37,993 bases of DNA from a virus. Position 1 is the first letter of the stretch. Every line of letters starts with the position of its first letter. A model generated the notes under the pieces. It was not told where the DNA came from. It did not search any database and saw only the letters and a list, made by a program, of their open reading frames with translations. The stretch covers positions 1 to 37,993 of the IMG/VR virus record IMGVR_UViG_3300048625_000120; one strand, 5' to 3'. Positions 1 to 7,596 of this stretch are shown here, in pieces. Both the position numbers and the translations under genes were made by a program.

Positions 1-21
1 TATCGGGTTCGGTCTTGCCAT

Positions 22-64
22 AGAAAAGCCCCTGGTTACGGTATTTAACTACCGCCCAGGGGCT
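22..64 (-). terminator. Intrinsic terminator after the lipoprotein operon
   Basis: Perfect 9-bp stem (AGCCCCTGG, 27-35, with CCAGGGGCT, 56-64). An inner CGGTA/TACCG stem lies in the loop. On the minus strand the hairpin is followed by TTTTC. It lies just beyond the stop of the lipoprotein gene ending at 80, so it should end minus-strand transcription. Confidence 0.8.
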
Positions 65-79
65 CGTAATCTACAGCGT

Positions 80-661
80 TTATTCTTTCTTTACTGTAGA
101 TACTGTTGCATCAAGCTCTTTGAACTCACGATCTGCTCGGGCCATTGCACCACGTGCTGCACGATCACGTTCTTTGGTACGGGCAATTACGTTGGCTTCA
201 CCCATGGGCAGCGCAACCAGTACATAAGCTCGGAATCGTCCTTGGCTTTCTACCACCTTGATCTCTCGGATTTCGGTACCAGTTACATCAACATCTGGGC
301 ACATGCTTTTAATGGCTGTGGTGTTGATTGCGTTGCTGGTGCTTTCAGTGTCTACCCGGAACACCTTTGTTTGGCTTCGCACAGTACCACCTGCTGCCAT
401 ACAGATTGAACGGAATGCGTTGGTTTCCGCAATGTCCTTGGCCATGTTAAAGTCGCCGCTAATTGCAGTACCCGACGCATACACTGCATCAGTGCTCTTA
501 GGCAACTTGGTCATCCATTCAGGAGCTTCGTTGATAGTTTGCTTGACCACACGTTCTTGGCGTTCGCGTACTTCTTCAGCACGGCGCTCGTAAGGATCAC
601 GGGTTGAGCTACAGCCTGTCATGATCAGGGCGATTGCGGCAATTGACAAAATACGTTTCAT
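80..661 (-). CDS. LPP20-like outer-membrane lipoprotein
   Basis: 193-residue protein with a lipoprotein signal (MKRILSIAAIALIMTGC, lipobox Cys at 17). A charged Glu/Arg-rich linker follows, then a domain resembling the LPP20 lipoprotein family (EWMTKLPKSTDAVYASGTA, with a later VALPMGEAN segment). The start at 661 is chosen over an upstream in-frame one because it begins the signal peptide and has a GAGGTG ribosome site. It is the last gene of a set of three phage lipoproteins and ends at a terminator. The likely place is the host envelope. Superinfection exclusion or envelope stabilisation is possible, but nothing in the sequence proves it. The family match is by eye. Confidence 0.72.
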   Translation of the reverse strand: MKRILSIAAIALIMTGCSSTRDPYERRAEEVRERQERVVKQTINEAPEWMTKLPKSTDAVYASGTAISGDFNMAKDIAETNAFRSICMAAGGTVRSQTKVFRVDTESTSNAINTTAIKSMCPDVDVTGTEIREIKVVESQGRFRAYVLVALPMGEANVIARTKERDRAARGAMARADREFKELDATVSTVKKE

Positions 662-690
662 TTCACACCTCTTGGTAGTTTCGATAACAC

Positions 691-719
691 AGTTTAACAC
701 ATATCCCATTACCGGTCAA
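691..719 (-). promoter_or_regulatory. Sigma70-like promoter for the lipoprotein at 80-661
   Basis: TTGACC (714-719), 17-bp spacer containing AATGG, and a weak -10 TAAACT (691-696). It overlaps the end of the upstream lipoprotein gene and leaves a leader of about 23 nt. It belongs to the same promoter class seen elsewhere in the window, with the poorest -10. Confidence 0.5.
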
Positions 720-1158
720 CAATGGCTTCCCAACGGTTGACAACTGGCTTTGGGTCATTTCCACGATAGCATTTTGTACCTTGGCCATTACCCGAAGGCA
801 ACTGCTCAGTTACTGTCACGCACCCTTGTGGACGGGCTACAGGAGCAGGACACCAATCATGGATAGTCCTGATCAAATTCTTAGCGATGTGTTCCTGCCT
901 GCGATCAAACATAGCACGTTCTTCGTAGTACGTGCCGTCTGACATTGACACAACAGTAGCCACAGGGCTAGTTATTCTTAATGCGTTTCTCCAGCGGTCA
1001 TTCACAGTAGGAATCTGACCTTGCAGAAATGCAATTTGTTCGTCTCGGTACTTGCAATCAATTTGAAAGCGATTCAAATCAACCACATCCATCTTGCTGG
1101 TAGTAGTTGTGCTACATCCGGCTAGGGCAAGTAAACTGATTGCAAGTACGAGTCTCAT
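709..1158 (-). CDS. Small lipoprotein, paralogue of the next upstream gene
   Basis: 149 residues. The signal peptide MRLVLAISLLALAGC has its lipobox Cys at 15, followed by a Thr-rich tether. The mature part contains DCKYRDEQIAFL and TIHDWC, which align with DCANRDARIRML and RLKHYC in the protein encoded at 1155-1391. The two therefore look like a tandem duplication. The C-terminal extension has two further Cys residues. Its start overlaps the upstream stop by 4 nt (ATGA), implying translational coupling. The function is unknown; it is probably anchored in the host inner or outer membrane. Confidence 0.7.
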   Translation of the reverse strand: MRLVLAISLLALAGCSTTTTSKMDVVDLNRFQIDCKYRDEQIAFLQGQIPTVNDRWRNALRITSPVATVVSMSDGTYYEERAMFDRRQEHIAKNLIRTIHDWCPAPVARPQGCVTVTEQLPSGNGQGTKCYRGNDPKPVVNRWEAIVDR

Positions 1159-1391
1159 TGGCAGTAGTGCTTTAAGCGTTCAATTTGAACATCAATGGTT
1201 TGATCATACTCGGACTGTGTAACAGTGCTGTTAGGGTCAAGCGGAAAACGTTTCCATTTAGTCAGCATCCTGATCCTGGCATCCCTGTTGGCACAGTCCG
1301 GGTTAAAATTAGTCACTGCACTATATGGAGGGCGATGCTGGCTAGCACAGCCTGCCAATGCAGCGACTAAGATCAAAGCAATGAGTTTCAA
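1155..1391 (-). CDS. Small lipoprotein with TTG start
   Basis: 78 residues, starting MKLIALILVAALAGC, a clear lipoprotein signal with Cys at 15. The only sensible start is TTG (1391-1389), which overlaps the TGA stop of the upstream small gene. No in-frame ATG precedes the signal peptide. It shares the DC-x2-RD-x2-I and terminal YC pattern with the downstream lipoprotein. No function is assigned. Two small neighbouring lipoproteins could suggest an Rz1-like role, but there is no adjacent Rz-type gene and no Pro-rich mature region. Confidence 0.65.
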   Translation of the reverse strand: MKLIALILVAALAGCASQHRPPYSAVTNFNPDCANRDARIRMLTKWKRFPLDPNSTVTQSEYDQTIDVQIERLKHYCQ

Positions 1392-1543
1392 TGCTTGTGG
1401 AAAGTTACTGCTGCCTTCAGCGCGGACTGCGCTGTTTTCTCATCAACTTGTGCGTTGCGCTGAATATAGCGCACAGCATCACGGCTGTTGAATTGAAGTT
1501 GAAACACTGCCTCATTGGCAAAACGCTCGGCTTGGTTAGACAT
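1388..1543 (-). CDS. Small hypothetical protein (51 aa)
   Basis: 51-residue reading frame starting MSNQAERFANEAVFQLQFNS and ending KAAVTFHKH. A strong AAGGAG site lies 6 nt before the chosen ATG. A second in-frame ATG lies directly upstream, but too close to that site. The stop overlaps the TTG start of the lipoprotein gene. The sequence is mainly helical and soluble-looking. Function unknown. Confidence 0.6.
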   Translation of the reverse strand: MSNQAERFANEAVFQLQFNSRDAVRYIQRNAQVDEKTAQSALKAAVTFHKH

Positions 1544-1572
1544 CATTTTCTCCTTGGTTACGATGTTTGGGT

Positions 1573-1899
1573 TTACGCTGAAACTTCTTCTTTGACTCGA
1601 CTACTTTTTGTCGAAACGGACTGTCTTGATGAAACAGTACCAGATGTGCTCTTGGATCTGGGTTTCTTGTTTTTCGTTGTCGCTGCTTTGTCATTTTTAA
1701 ACTCTTGCTCGATATACCAAGCTAACATTGTAGCATTGATATGGGCCAATAAATCTGTGTTTAAACTTTCTACCATGAATCGTACTGGACAATGGCCCCA
1801 CGATTGCGTCTCAATGAATTTTCTGTAATAGCGTCGATGCTCTGCATTGGTTGCATCAAACGCCACAATGGGCCTTGCACGGAGATACAGTAGACTCAT
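1573..1899 (-). CDS. Hypothetical protein with basic Ser/Thr/Lys tail
   Basis: 108 residues. The start MSLLYLRARPIVAFDATN is chosen because it abuts the upstream stop (TAATATG arrangement). The N-terminal part is folded-looking (AEHRRYYRKFIETQSWGHCP, then an ML-rich helix). The last 40 residues are low-complexity, Lys/Ser/Thr-rich and probably disordered. It is coupled to the gene at 1901-2323. Function unknown. Confidence 0.65.
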   Translation of the reverse strand: MSLLYLRARPIVAFDATNAEHRRYYRKFIETQSWGHCPVRFMVESLNTDLLAHINATMLAWYIEQEFKNDKAATTKNKKPRSKSTSGTVSSRQSVSTKSSRVKEEVSA

Positions 1900-1900
1900 A

Positions 1901-2323
1901 TTATTCCACTTCTGCTGCGATGGCGTCTGCCAACACTTGCAAAGGACCACCTGCCAAGCTAACGTACCACACGCCATCTTTCATGATGTATGTATACTGG
2001 TGTTGAGTATTAGCCAACATCTCTTCCAAGCTAAAAGAAACTTGAAAGTCCATGCCGGACTCATCTCGGTCACGCTTGTAAAAACGACATTGCTTGGCAA
2101 CGTGGTGCTCGTCGTACTCAAGACGATCACTGAAATCAATCTTCTCGCCAATGTCCTTGCCCAACATAGAGCAGTTACCTTGGGCAACTAAGAATTGAGC
2201 CTTTGCGCTGTTGTAATTTGCCAGCAACACCTTGCCAGCGTAGTCCAGGTAACCGTCACTGTGCAGGTAAATGTGTTTGCATTTGTCACCGTGCATAATT
2301 CCGATTGTTGCGTTTGTGCTCAT
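1901..2323 (-). CDS. Conserved phage protein of unknown function
   Basis: 140 residues. The opening MSTNATIGIMHGDKCKHIYL and the later segments HSDGYLDYAGKVLL and DGVWYV match a family recurring in many phages that I know only as hypothetical. It is predicted to be soluble. An SD-like site (GGAGTTGAG) precedes the start. A sigma70-like promoter lies 32 nt upstream, suggesting early expression. Function unknown. Confidence 0.75.
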   Translation of the reverse strand: MSTNATIGIMHGDKCKHIYLHSDGYLDYAGKVLLANYNSAKAQFLVAQGNCSMLGKDIGEKIDFSDRLEYDEHHVAKQCRFYKRDRDESGMDFQVSFSLEEMLANTQHQYTYIMKDGVWYVSLAGGPLQVLADAIAAEVE

Positions 2324-2354
2324 CTCAACTCCTGTTTTTGCTTGCTATGTATCT

Positions 2355-2383
2355 ATTATACAACCAAAATCATTAATGGACAA
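2355..2383 (-). promoter_or_regulatory. Sigma70-like early promoter, leadered
   Basis: TTGTCC (2378-2383), 17-bp spacer with AATGATTTTGG, TATAAT (2355-2360). The transcript should start near 2348, giving a leader of about 25 nt that begins around ACATAGCA, as at other leadered promoters here. It drives the gene at 1901-2323. Confidence 0.8.
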
Positions 2384-2386
2384 CCA

Positions 2387-2704
2387 TTATTTGCAGTTTT
2401 TGTCTTTGTTTTTATCGCAAGCGGCAGCGGGAGTGGAATGCCAAATGTTCCATGGCAAATAGAAGTACGAAGGACTGGTTACAGTGCTGGGACTTTCTGT
2501 AGTACTTTTGCTTGGCGAAGTAGTACTTTTTGCTGGTGCCGGTGCAGAACTTTTTGCTGGTGCTGCTGCGTGACCTGAGCTTGAATGCCCACTTGAGCTA
2601 GCATGTCCGCCGCCACCTCCGTGGCCACCGCCGCCACCACCGCCTTTAGCTTGGGCAGTGCCAGTGATTGCAAGAACGATACAGAGTGCAATAATTTGTT
2701 TCAT
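2387..2704 (-). CDS. Secreted Gly/Ser/His-rich small protein
   Basis: 105 residues. Sec signal peptide MKQIIALCIVLAITGTAQA, then a run of Gly broken by His, then Ser/Gly/His and Ala/Pro/Lys repeats, then a more ordered tail with two Cys (ACDKNKDKNCK). The low-complexity composition suggests a disordered periplasmic protein, possibly metal binding through His and Cys. The ATG lies 6 nt after TATAAT, so the mRNA appears leaderless. The gene is flanked by its own promoter and a terminator upstream. No family recognised. Confidence 0.7.
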   Translation of the reverse strand: MKQIIALCIVLAITGTAQAKGGGGGGGHGGGGGHASSSGHSSSGHAAAPAKSSAPAPAKSTTSPSKSTTESPSTVTSPSYFYLPWNIWHSTPAAACDKNKDKNCK

Positions 2705-2710
2705 GTGTGT

Positions 2711-2739
2711 ATTATATAACCAAAATCATTTCGAGTCAA
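2711..2739 (-). promoter_or_regulatory. Sigma70-like promoter, leaderless type
   Basis: TTGACT (2734-2739), 17-bp spacer (CGAAATGATTTTGGTTA), TATAAT (2711-2716). The start codon at 2704 lies 6 nt past the -10 box, at the expected transcription start. It follows directly after the terminator of the upstream gene. Confidence 0.85.
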
Positions 2740-2743
2740 CCAT

Positions 2744-2766
2744 AAAAAAGCCCCAATTAAGGGGCT
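2744..2766 (-). terminator. Intrinsic terminator of the phasin-like gene
   Basis: AGCCCC (2749-2754), AATTAA loop, GGGGCT (2761-2766). On the minus strand it is followed by a run of six T. It ends the transcript of the gene at 2789-3058 and lies 5 bp before the next promoter. Confidence 0.88.
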
Positions 2767-2788
2767 TGCGATTAGTAGTACTTGCGTA

Positions 2789-3058
2789 TTACTTGGTGTA
2801 GCTGAACTTCTTAGCAAAGTCTTCTGCTGCCTTGACATAGTTAAATTTGCCAGCTTCTGTAGCTGCTTTAACTGCTTCGCTAGTCAATTGAGCCACTGTG
2901 TCGGAACCGGCCTTAGCTGCCTTCTTTGTGTACTCAGCTTGCGCGTCAACAAAACCATTTAGCGCCTTGGCGATGTTTTGGTTGTTTGCAAATACTGTGT
3001 TAACGAATTGTTTTTTACCGTTAGATACGGCGTCGATGAATGTGTCTGTAATGAACAT
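2789..3058 (-). CDS. Phasin-like helical protein
   Basis: 89 residues, start MFITDTFIDAVSNGKKQFVN with TAGGAG ribosome site; the longer in-frame upstream extension lacks one. The whole protein is Ala/Lys/Asn-rich amphipathic helix without Pro (NIAKALNGFVDAQAEYTKKA, EAVKAATEAGKFNYVKAAED). This pattern resembles the phasin family that coats polyhydroxyalkanoate granules, but it could be any small coiled protein. It has its own promoter and terminator, so it forms a single-gene transcript. The phasin call is tentative. Confidence 0.6.
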   Translation of the reverse strand: MFITDTFIDAVSNGKKQFVNTVFANNQNIAKALNGFVDAQAEYTKKAAKAGSDTVAQLTSEAVKAATEAGKFNYVKAAEDFAKKFSYTK

Positions 3059-3130
3059 GTTGTTTCTCCTAAATAGACGAATACTTATTTTACGGCCCGC
3101 CCTATGCAGCACCGTACAAAGTATTTAGTT

Positions 3131-3160
3131 ATTATAATGCTGCACTGCCACAAAAGTCAA
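3131..3160 (-). promoter_or_regulatory. Sigma70-like promoter with adjacent late-type box
   Basis: TTGACT (3155-3160), 18-bp spacer, TATAAT (3131-3136). Immediately downstream is CTAAATAC (about 3121-3128), the late-type box used elsewhere in the window, so the gene at 2789-3058 may be transcribed both early and late. The leader is about 65 nt. Confidence 0.7.
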
Positions 3161-3226
3161 CAAATTTTCCTAGTGAGCTGTCACTAATTAAATACATATA
3201 CATTGAAACATGTTTAAGGAGATCCA

Positions 3227-3532
3227 ATGTTTAAAGCAATCAAAGAATTCTTTTTTGGAGCGCCAACTCCGGCACCAAAAGTAGAAGAATCAAAAGTAGA
3301 AGCGGTTAATGCAGCACCATACAAAATCGAAGCACCAGTTGCTCCAGCAGTAGAAGCCAAGCCTGTTAAGGCCAAAGCTGCACCTGCTAAGAAGCCAGCA
3401 CCTGCTAAGAAACCAGTTGCTAAAGCACCTGCCAAAAAGCCAGTTGTTAAGGCACCAGCTAAGAAAGCATTGGCCAAAGCCGGCGATCCAAAGCCTGCTA
3501 AGAAACCTGCCAAGAAACCTGCTAGCAAGTAA
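3227..3532 (+). CDS. Histone H1-like PAKK-repeat basic protein
   Basis: 101 residues. A short N-terminal MFKAIKEFFFGAPTPAP segment precedes an Ala/Pro/Lys-rich tail with many copies of (A/P)AKKP, like the C-terminal tail of histone H1 or AlgP. It is strongly basic and probably disordered, so it may bind nucleic acid. AAGGAG precedes the ATG, and a TTAAATAC late-type box lies near 3188-3195. Its stop overlaps the start of the next gene (TAATG). The real role (DNA condensation, packaged internal protein or host nucleoid effects) is not shown by sequence. Confidence 0.7.
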   Translation: MFKAIKEFFFGAPTPAPKVEESKVEAVNAAPYKIEAPVAPAVEAKPVKAKAAPAKKPAPAKKPVAKAPAKKPVVKAPAKKALAKAGDPKPAKKPAKKPASK

Positions 3533-4623
3533 TGTTTCTCAACGTCGGAGTTTTTCGCGATAATTCCGACACGGTTAGGTACCACCTAGATCATTTTGAA
3601 AAGCTCACTCCAAACGAATGGGCAGTTTACGATGATCTAGGTTACTACTTAAACAGTGGGCATCCACTGAACATCGCGTTTATTCACTTACCCTATCCAT
3701 TCAAGCCCGACACCCAAGCTAAACTGGATTCAGTTTATTCTCGTAGCGATTTTGTTTTTGTTATAGGCTCTGAACTACATGCTAGCACACTAGAGTTTAT
3801 ACTAAAGAACGATCGTCCCAACATTGCCTACTACCTTTGTGGGTACATCGAGCAACCATTGCAACATGCAACAGTCCACCAATACTTTGATTGGTTTGAG
3901 ACCAGCCGTTATTTTTATCGTGATTATCTACCCGAACTGCTAGGAAGAATCAATTATGTTCACAGCAAGGAATCGCACTTTGATATCCTACTAGGACGAA
4001 AGAAGCCGCACCGTGATGCTGTTTACCAATTCGTAAAAGCGAACCTAAGACAAGAAAATCGTGTGCTAACTTATTTCAACGAGCATCAAGTAGACTTCGC
4101 TACCGGAACTGAACAATGGATATGGGAGGATCGTGGTATGCAGTTTATCAACGATCCCAAATGGACAGTGGACTTTGTCAAGTACTACGGCCACTTGATG
4201 AGTATTAGTCAAGTTATACCAATTGATATTTACAATCGCACCGCCTACACTGTAGTTGCAGAAACCAACTACGATAATAGATACAGTTTTTACACAGAGA
4301 AAACTGCCAAGCCCATTATTGCTAGACGTTTGTTTATTATGTTTGCAGGACAACACTACCTGCGTAATTTACGCAAGATGGGGTTCCAAACGTTTGATAG
4401 CATCATTGATGAGAGCTATGATTCTATTGCCAATGATCAACAGCGTTGGGCCGCAGCATGTGAACAGATCAGTTGGCTATGCAAGCAAGACCAGAATCTA
4501 ATACTACAAAAAGCAAGGCCAATCGTTGAGCACAACTTTGCAGTTATGATGTCAACAGATTGGCACTTGTCTCTTGTGCGCGGACTAGAGTCTAAGATTG
4601 AAGAACTACTGTCGCGAACTTGA
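3532..4623 (+). CDS. Glycosyltransferase-like protein, copy 1
   Basis: 363 residues. The C-terminal region holds TEKTAKPIIARRLFIMFAG, then MGFQTFDSIIDESYDSI. The same block occurs in the protein at 10253-11371 (TEKIFKPIVAKMPFLLLAG, then YGFKTFGDFWDESYDDI), so the two are paralogues. The block (E-K, KP, AG, GF-x-TF, DESYD) resembles nucleotide-sugar-binding segments of GT10-like or other phage glycosyltransferases. Acceptor and sugar are unknown. It is translationally coupled to the PAKK gene and overlaps the convergent UV endonuclease gene by 32 bp. The family call is by eye. Confidence 0.6.
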   Translation: MFLNVGVFRDNSDTVRYHLDHFEKLTPNEWAVYDDLGYYLNSGHPLNIAFIHLPYPFKPDTQAKLDSVYSRSDFVFVIGSELHASTLEFILKNDRPNIAYYLCGYIEQPLQHATVHQYFDWFETSRYFYRDYLPELLGRINYVHSKESHFDILLGRKKPHRDAVYQFVKANLRQENRVLTYFNEHQVDFATGTEQWIWEDRGMQFINDPKWTVDFVKYYGHLMSISQVIPIDIYNRTAYTVVAETNYDNRYSFYTEKTAKPIIARRLFIMFAGQHYLRNLRKMGFQTFDSIIDESYDSIANDQQRWAAACEQISWLCKQDQNLILQKARPIVEHNFAVMMSTDWHLSLVRGLESKIEELLSRT

Positions 4624-5599
4624 TGCTAGCAAGATTTTTCGCCTTTGACTCGCACATGATGTCAAAGTCTTTAGTAAACGTAGCAGCCCACTCATTAACT
4701 GCGTTGTTCCAGTAGTAGTCACTGTGAGCACGGAGTTTTTGCTTTTTGTGTCCACTTACAAGCAATGCTGGGTGATCGGGCAAGGTGTTTGCACAGTGTC
4801 CAACAAGGACATCTTCGCGTGAAACACTGTAGTGTAAAGTAGGGCGCACACCGCGCCAGCTATCAATAACTGCTTTAACGCGATCGCTACTCGCATCAAT
4901 GTACTCGCCTTCGCGGATCCAATGATGATGTATATCGAGCACAGTAGGTACAAGATCGTGTAAAGACAAACAATCGTCCAAACCATGTGTGTATTCCTCG
5001 TTCTCTAGTGTTAGACAGTTACGTGCCTCAGGCGATAAACGGCCATATACATCTCTAATGCCCTGCGGACCCTTGCGTCCCGATATGTGTACGTTGATTT
5101 TGAAGTCTTGAAATTTTTGTCCATATCCCATCCAGCGTGTCATATCAGCATGGTATTCGAACTCAAGGATTGAACGTTCAACAACATCTCCAGTATCACT
5201 TGCGAGAACGCAGAATTGACCTGGGTGAAAACTAAGACGCACGTTGCTGCAACGAGCAACAGCGCCAACCTGCGCAAAGTGTTTTTCGCAATAAGCCCTA
5301 ACGTCAGGCTGACGCCAAAAGTAACTCCAAGAAGGCTCGGTATATACAGGAAGAAGGTCGCTGCTAAGGCGCACCATTCTGAGATGTTGTTCAAGGGTTC
5401 CTACTTTTTCTACCAGCTGCTTTGCTGATTCGATGTTGTGCTTCATGACATCCCAAAGACGTTCCTCTGCGATGTGCTTGCTCTGTCTATTTAGCCACGC
5501 CACAGTAGTGCCGCGTGTATTTAATTCTGGAACACTTTCGATGCCTTTAGGGGTAAGCTCACTGAACTTACAGGCAAACCCAATTCGTGGTGTAGTCAT
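4592..5599 (-). CDS. uvsE: UV-damage endonuclease (UvdE/UvsE family)
   Basis: 335 residues, full length for bacterial UvsE. A TIM-barrel metal-dependent endonuclease that nicks DNA 5' of UV photoproducts. Visible family segments are PRIGFACKF at the N-terminus, VRLSFHPGQFCVL, KINVHISGRKG, LTLENEEYTH, VPTVLDIHHHW and LHYSVSRED, which supply the His/Glu/Asp metal ligands. The C-terminal part (LLVSGHKKQKLRAHSDYYW) also fits. It probably repairs phage DNA under sunlight. The ATG lies 6 nt past TATAAT, so the mRNA is predicted leaderless. Confidence 0.92.
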   Translation of the reverse strand: MTTPRIGFACKFSELTPKGIESVPELNTRGTTVAWLNRQSKHIAEERLWDVMKHNIESAKQLVEKVGTLEQHLRMVRLSSDLLPVYTEPSWSYFWRQPDVRAYCEKHFAQVGAVARCSNVRLSFHPGQFCVLASDTGDVVERSILEFEYHADMTRWMGYGQKFQDFKINVHISGRKGPQGIRDVYGRLSPEARNCLTLENEEYTHGLDDCLSLHDLVPTVLDIHHHWIREGEYIDASSDRVKAVIDSWRGVRPTLHYSVSREDVLVGHCANTLPDHPALLVSGHKKQKLRAHSDYYWNNAVNEWAATFTKDFDIMCESKAKNLASIKFATVVLQS

Positions 5600-5605
5600 G
5601 CTGCT

Positions 5606-5634
5606 ATTATAGCATGTGACCCATTGTCAGTCAA
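5606..5634 (-). promoter_or_regulatory. Sigma70-like promoter, leaderless type, for uvsE
   Basis: TTGACT (5629-5634), 17-bp spacer containing AATGG, TATAAT (5606-5611). The uvsE ATG begins at 5599, 6 nt past the -10. The -35 overlaps the stop of the upstream tail-fibre-like gene. Confidence 0.85.
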
Positions 5635-6844
5635 CTATACCAAAATTAGCCCAATTTGCAGCACCCAGGCAAACCCAGCCTAGTGGACCACCTGCGTTGG
5701 GATTGGCATTAAACACAATATGACCCTTGGTACTAGAGAAATTAGGCGGCGTGTCGCTAGCGGACATCTTTACATTACCCATACGCAGATCGTTAATTTG
5801 AGTTGATCCGTCTGTGTTAAGAATAACGTTGCTGTGCTGGTTGCTGCCTAACACCAATGATTGGTTTCTGGGTGTGCCAATTCGGCCCTGACCGTTGCGT
5901 TCTTTGCTAACAGTAATTTCAATATCTTCGTCCCAAATGGCCAATGCTGCACTAGGTTCTAATGTGTTAATCCCGGTACGCTTATTACCTACATACAGTG
6001 TGTCTGCAAGTTGAGTTTCGCCCGACACTTGCAGTTCTTTTAGTAGGCCTAGTTTCTGTAAGTTACTTTCGGTAATAGTGTAACCAATGCGATCACCTTC
6101 GATCACTACATTTTCGTTTACAGTGATTTTGGATAAGTCTAGCCCATCTGTTTTAATCTTGTTAAAGATGGTATCGCTAAAGCCTGCAAACAATTCGTTA
6201 TCTAGGCCTTGTTGCACTGCTTCGGTAACAGAGTTGGCTAATTGTTTATAGAACGCACTGTCTTCATCGACCTTGCCTTTTACGTTAAGGTCTCCCTCAA
6301 CGGTTAGATCCATCGTTACTAGGTTATTCTCAACAACGACCGCAGCATCAAGGATAGTAACAACACACCCAGTGGACTGATCGTCGATACCGGTTGATGC
6401 AAAGTTTTTAATAATGCCGCCAGCAACTTGATCACCGCTAATAGCAAGGTCGCTTTGTTTGATGCTTTTGGCACTAACGCTGCCCTCTGGAAAATCAAGA
6501 TTGAAGATTTTGTCTTTAACTGCGGTTGTTAGTACCTGAGTAAATTGTTTATTAACGTCAAGGTCCTTGAGTTTCTTATAAACAAGGTCTGCAATCTCTG
6601 CTTCTAGTTGAGCTTGAATGTTAGTTACAACTGCGTTAACAGCCGAATTGATACGCTTCTGTAACGCTTCTGCGTCAGTGGTATCGAGTACTTGGTTTAA
6701 TTTGTGTACAGCTAGATCGTAATTATACGTGTCTAGTCGAGCTCTGAGCTCATCTTTAACAAGGTCAGTAATTTGATTACCAACCTTTGTTTGTACGTCT
6801 TCTAATATGTTAGCTACTAACGAGTCGAATTTTGATAGTTCCAT
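5627..6844 (-). CDS. Tail-fibre-like structural protein
   Basis: 405 residues. The N-terminal 120 residues are helical and coil-like (repeated Val/Leu heptads, KVGNQITDLVKDELRARL). The middle has beta-rich segments (TVEGDLNVKGKV, ITVNENVVIEGDRIGYTIT). The C-terminus resembles fibre-tip domains: a TGINTLEPSAALAIWDE segment, then GSNQHSNVILNTDGSTQIN, ending PNAGGPLGWVCLGAANWANF. This organisation fits a trimeric phage fibre or baseplate appendage. It overlaps the next gene by 28 nt. The receptor target is unknown. Confidence 0.7.
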   Translation of the reverse strand: MELSKFDSLVANILEDVQTKVGNQITDLVKDELRARLDTYNYDLAVHKLNQVLDTTDAEALQKRINSAVNAVVTNIQAQLEAEIADLVYKKLKDLDVNKQFTQVLTTAVKDKIFNLDFPEGSVSAKSIKQSDLAISGDQVAGGIIKNFASTGIDDQSTGCVVTILDAAVVVENNLVTMDLTVEGDLNVKGKVDEDSAFYKQLANSVTEAVQQGLDNELFAGFSDTIFNKIKTDGLDLSKITVNENVVIEGDRIGYTITESNLQKLGLLKELQVSGETQLADTLYVGNKRTGINTLEPSAALAIWDEDIEITVSKERNGQGRIGTPRNQSLVLGSNQHSNVILNTDGSTQINDLRMGNVKMSASDTPPNFSSTKGHIVFNANPNAGGPLGWVCLGAANWANFGIVD

Positions 6845-7578
6845 TGATCTTCAAATCTTATGCTGATAACGTGCTCATAATTTTTCTTAATCAATGACTT
6901 ATACATGAGATTTTTATGCACAATGAAATCGCTTGCGCCTGCATCCATACTAAACTTGGCCAACTGTTTGAAATACATGGTACGTCTATTAAACGGTCCA
7001 TAAGTTGTTAGTTCGTGTGCTGGATTTGAAATTTCATAAACGGTAGTAGTCCATGCGCTACGGTTTGCAAAGTCCCAATCATGAAACTCATTGTAAACAC
7101 AATTGGTCTTGCCATTTCGAATCACAGCCGGGATACTGAACTCACGATCTTTAAAGTCTTGATTCTTATAATCACGTAAAGTACTTACCACAAATTCACT
7201 GGCCAGGTTACAAATCTGTTTAACAATGTTTTGCTGATCTAACTCGTTATCAGCAAAGGTGAAGAATTCTTCCATTGCAACTACAACATCAAACTTCTTG
7301 CCGACTGTCTCAGACTCTGCCACATAGGTGTAGGCAACGCCCTTGCTGTCCAAGTAATCTCTTACTGTCTGACTAACACAGGTAACCGAAACATCACCGT
7401 TCTTAGTGGATAGCAATGCTGGGTTAAACCCAACAAATAGAGTTGTGTTAGGCACAAAATTGTGAAAGCCATAGATGCCGTCTAAAATCTCTTGCTTCTT
7501 AGTTACAATCTCTTGCTCTTTGCTCGAGTGTTTAAGTGCCGAAAGTACTGCATCTGAATATCTAGAAAAGTCTGTCAT
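6817..7578 (-). CDS. Methyltransferase-like (Rossmann) protein
   Basis: 253 residues. The first half reads like a class I methyltransferase fold: NTTLFVGFNPALL at the position of the nucleotide-binding loop, VSVTCVSQ as a second strand, and KFDVVVAMEEFFTFADN like motif IV. The canonical GxGxG is not present, so it may be catalytically degenerate. The ATG at 7578 is preferred to a TTG six codons upstream. A TATAAATAC late box lies 19 nt upstream, and the downstream neighbour is a fibre protein, so it may be a late or structural-associated protein. Confidence 0.5.
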   Translation of the reverse strand: MTDFSRYSDAVLSALKHSSKEQEIVTKKQEILDGIYGFHNFVPNTTLFVGFNPALLSTKNGDVSVTCVSQTVRDYLDSKGVAYTYVAESETVGKKFDVVVAMEEFFTFADNELDQQNIVKQICNLASEFVVSTLRDYKNQDFKDREFSIPAVIRNGKTNCVYNEFHDWDFANRSAWTTTVYEISNPAHELTTYGPFNRRTMYFKQLAKFSMDAGASDFIVHKNLMYKSLIKKNYEHVISIRFEDQWNYQNSTR

Positions 7579-7596
7579 AGTTGTTCTTATTATCAA

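Noticed and set aside
1391-1828. Plus-strand 145-residue open frame
   Set aside because: It runs antisense across two minus-strand genes with good ribosome sites and overlaps; composition (Cys/Leu/Phe-rich) is that of a shadow frame.
3214-3585. Minus-strand frame with FLAGA repeats opposite the PAKK gene
   Set aside because: Reverse complement of the Lys/Ala/Pro codon repeats yields hydrophobic Gly/Ala/Leu repeats; no ribosome site and no promoter. The plus-strand frame has AAGGAG and couples to its neighbour.
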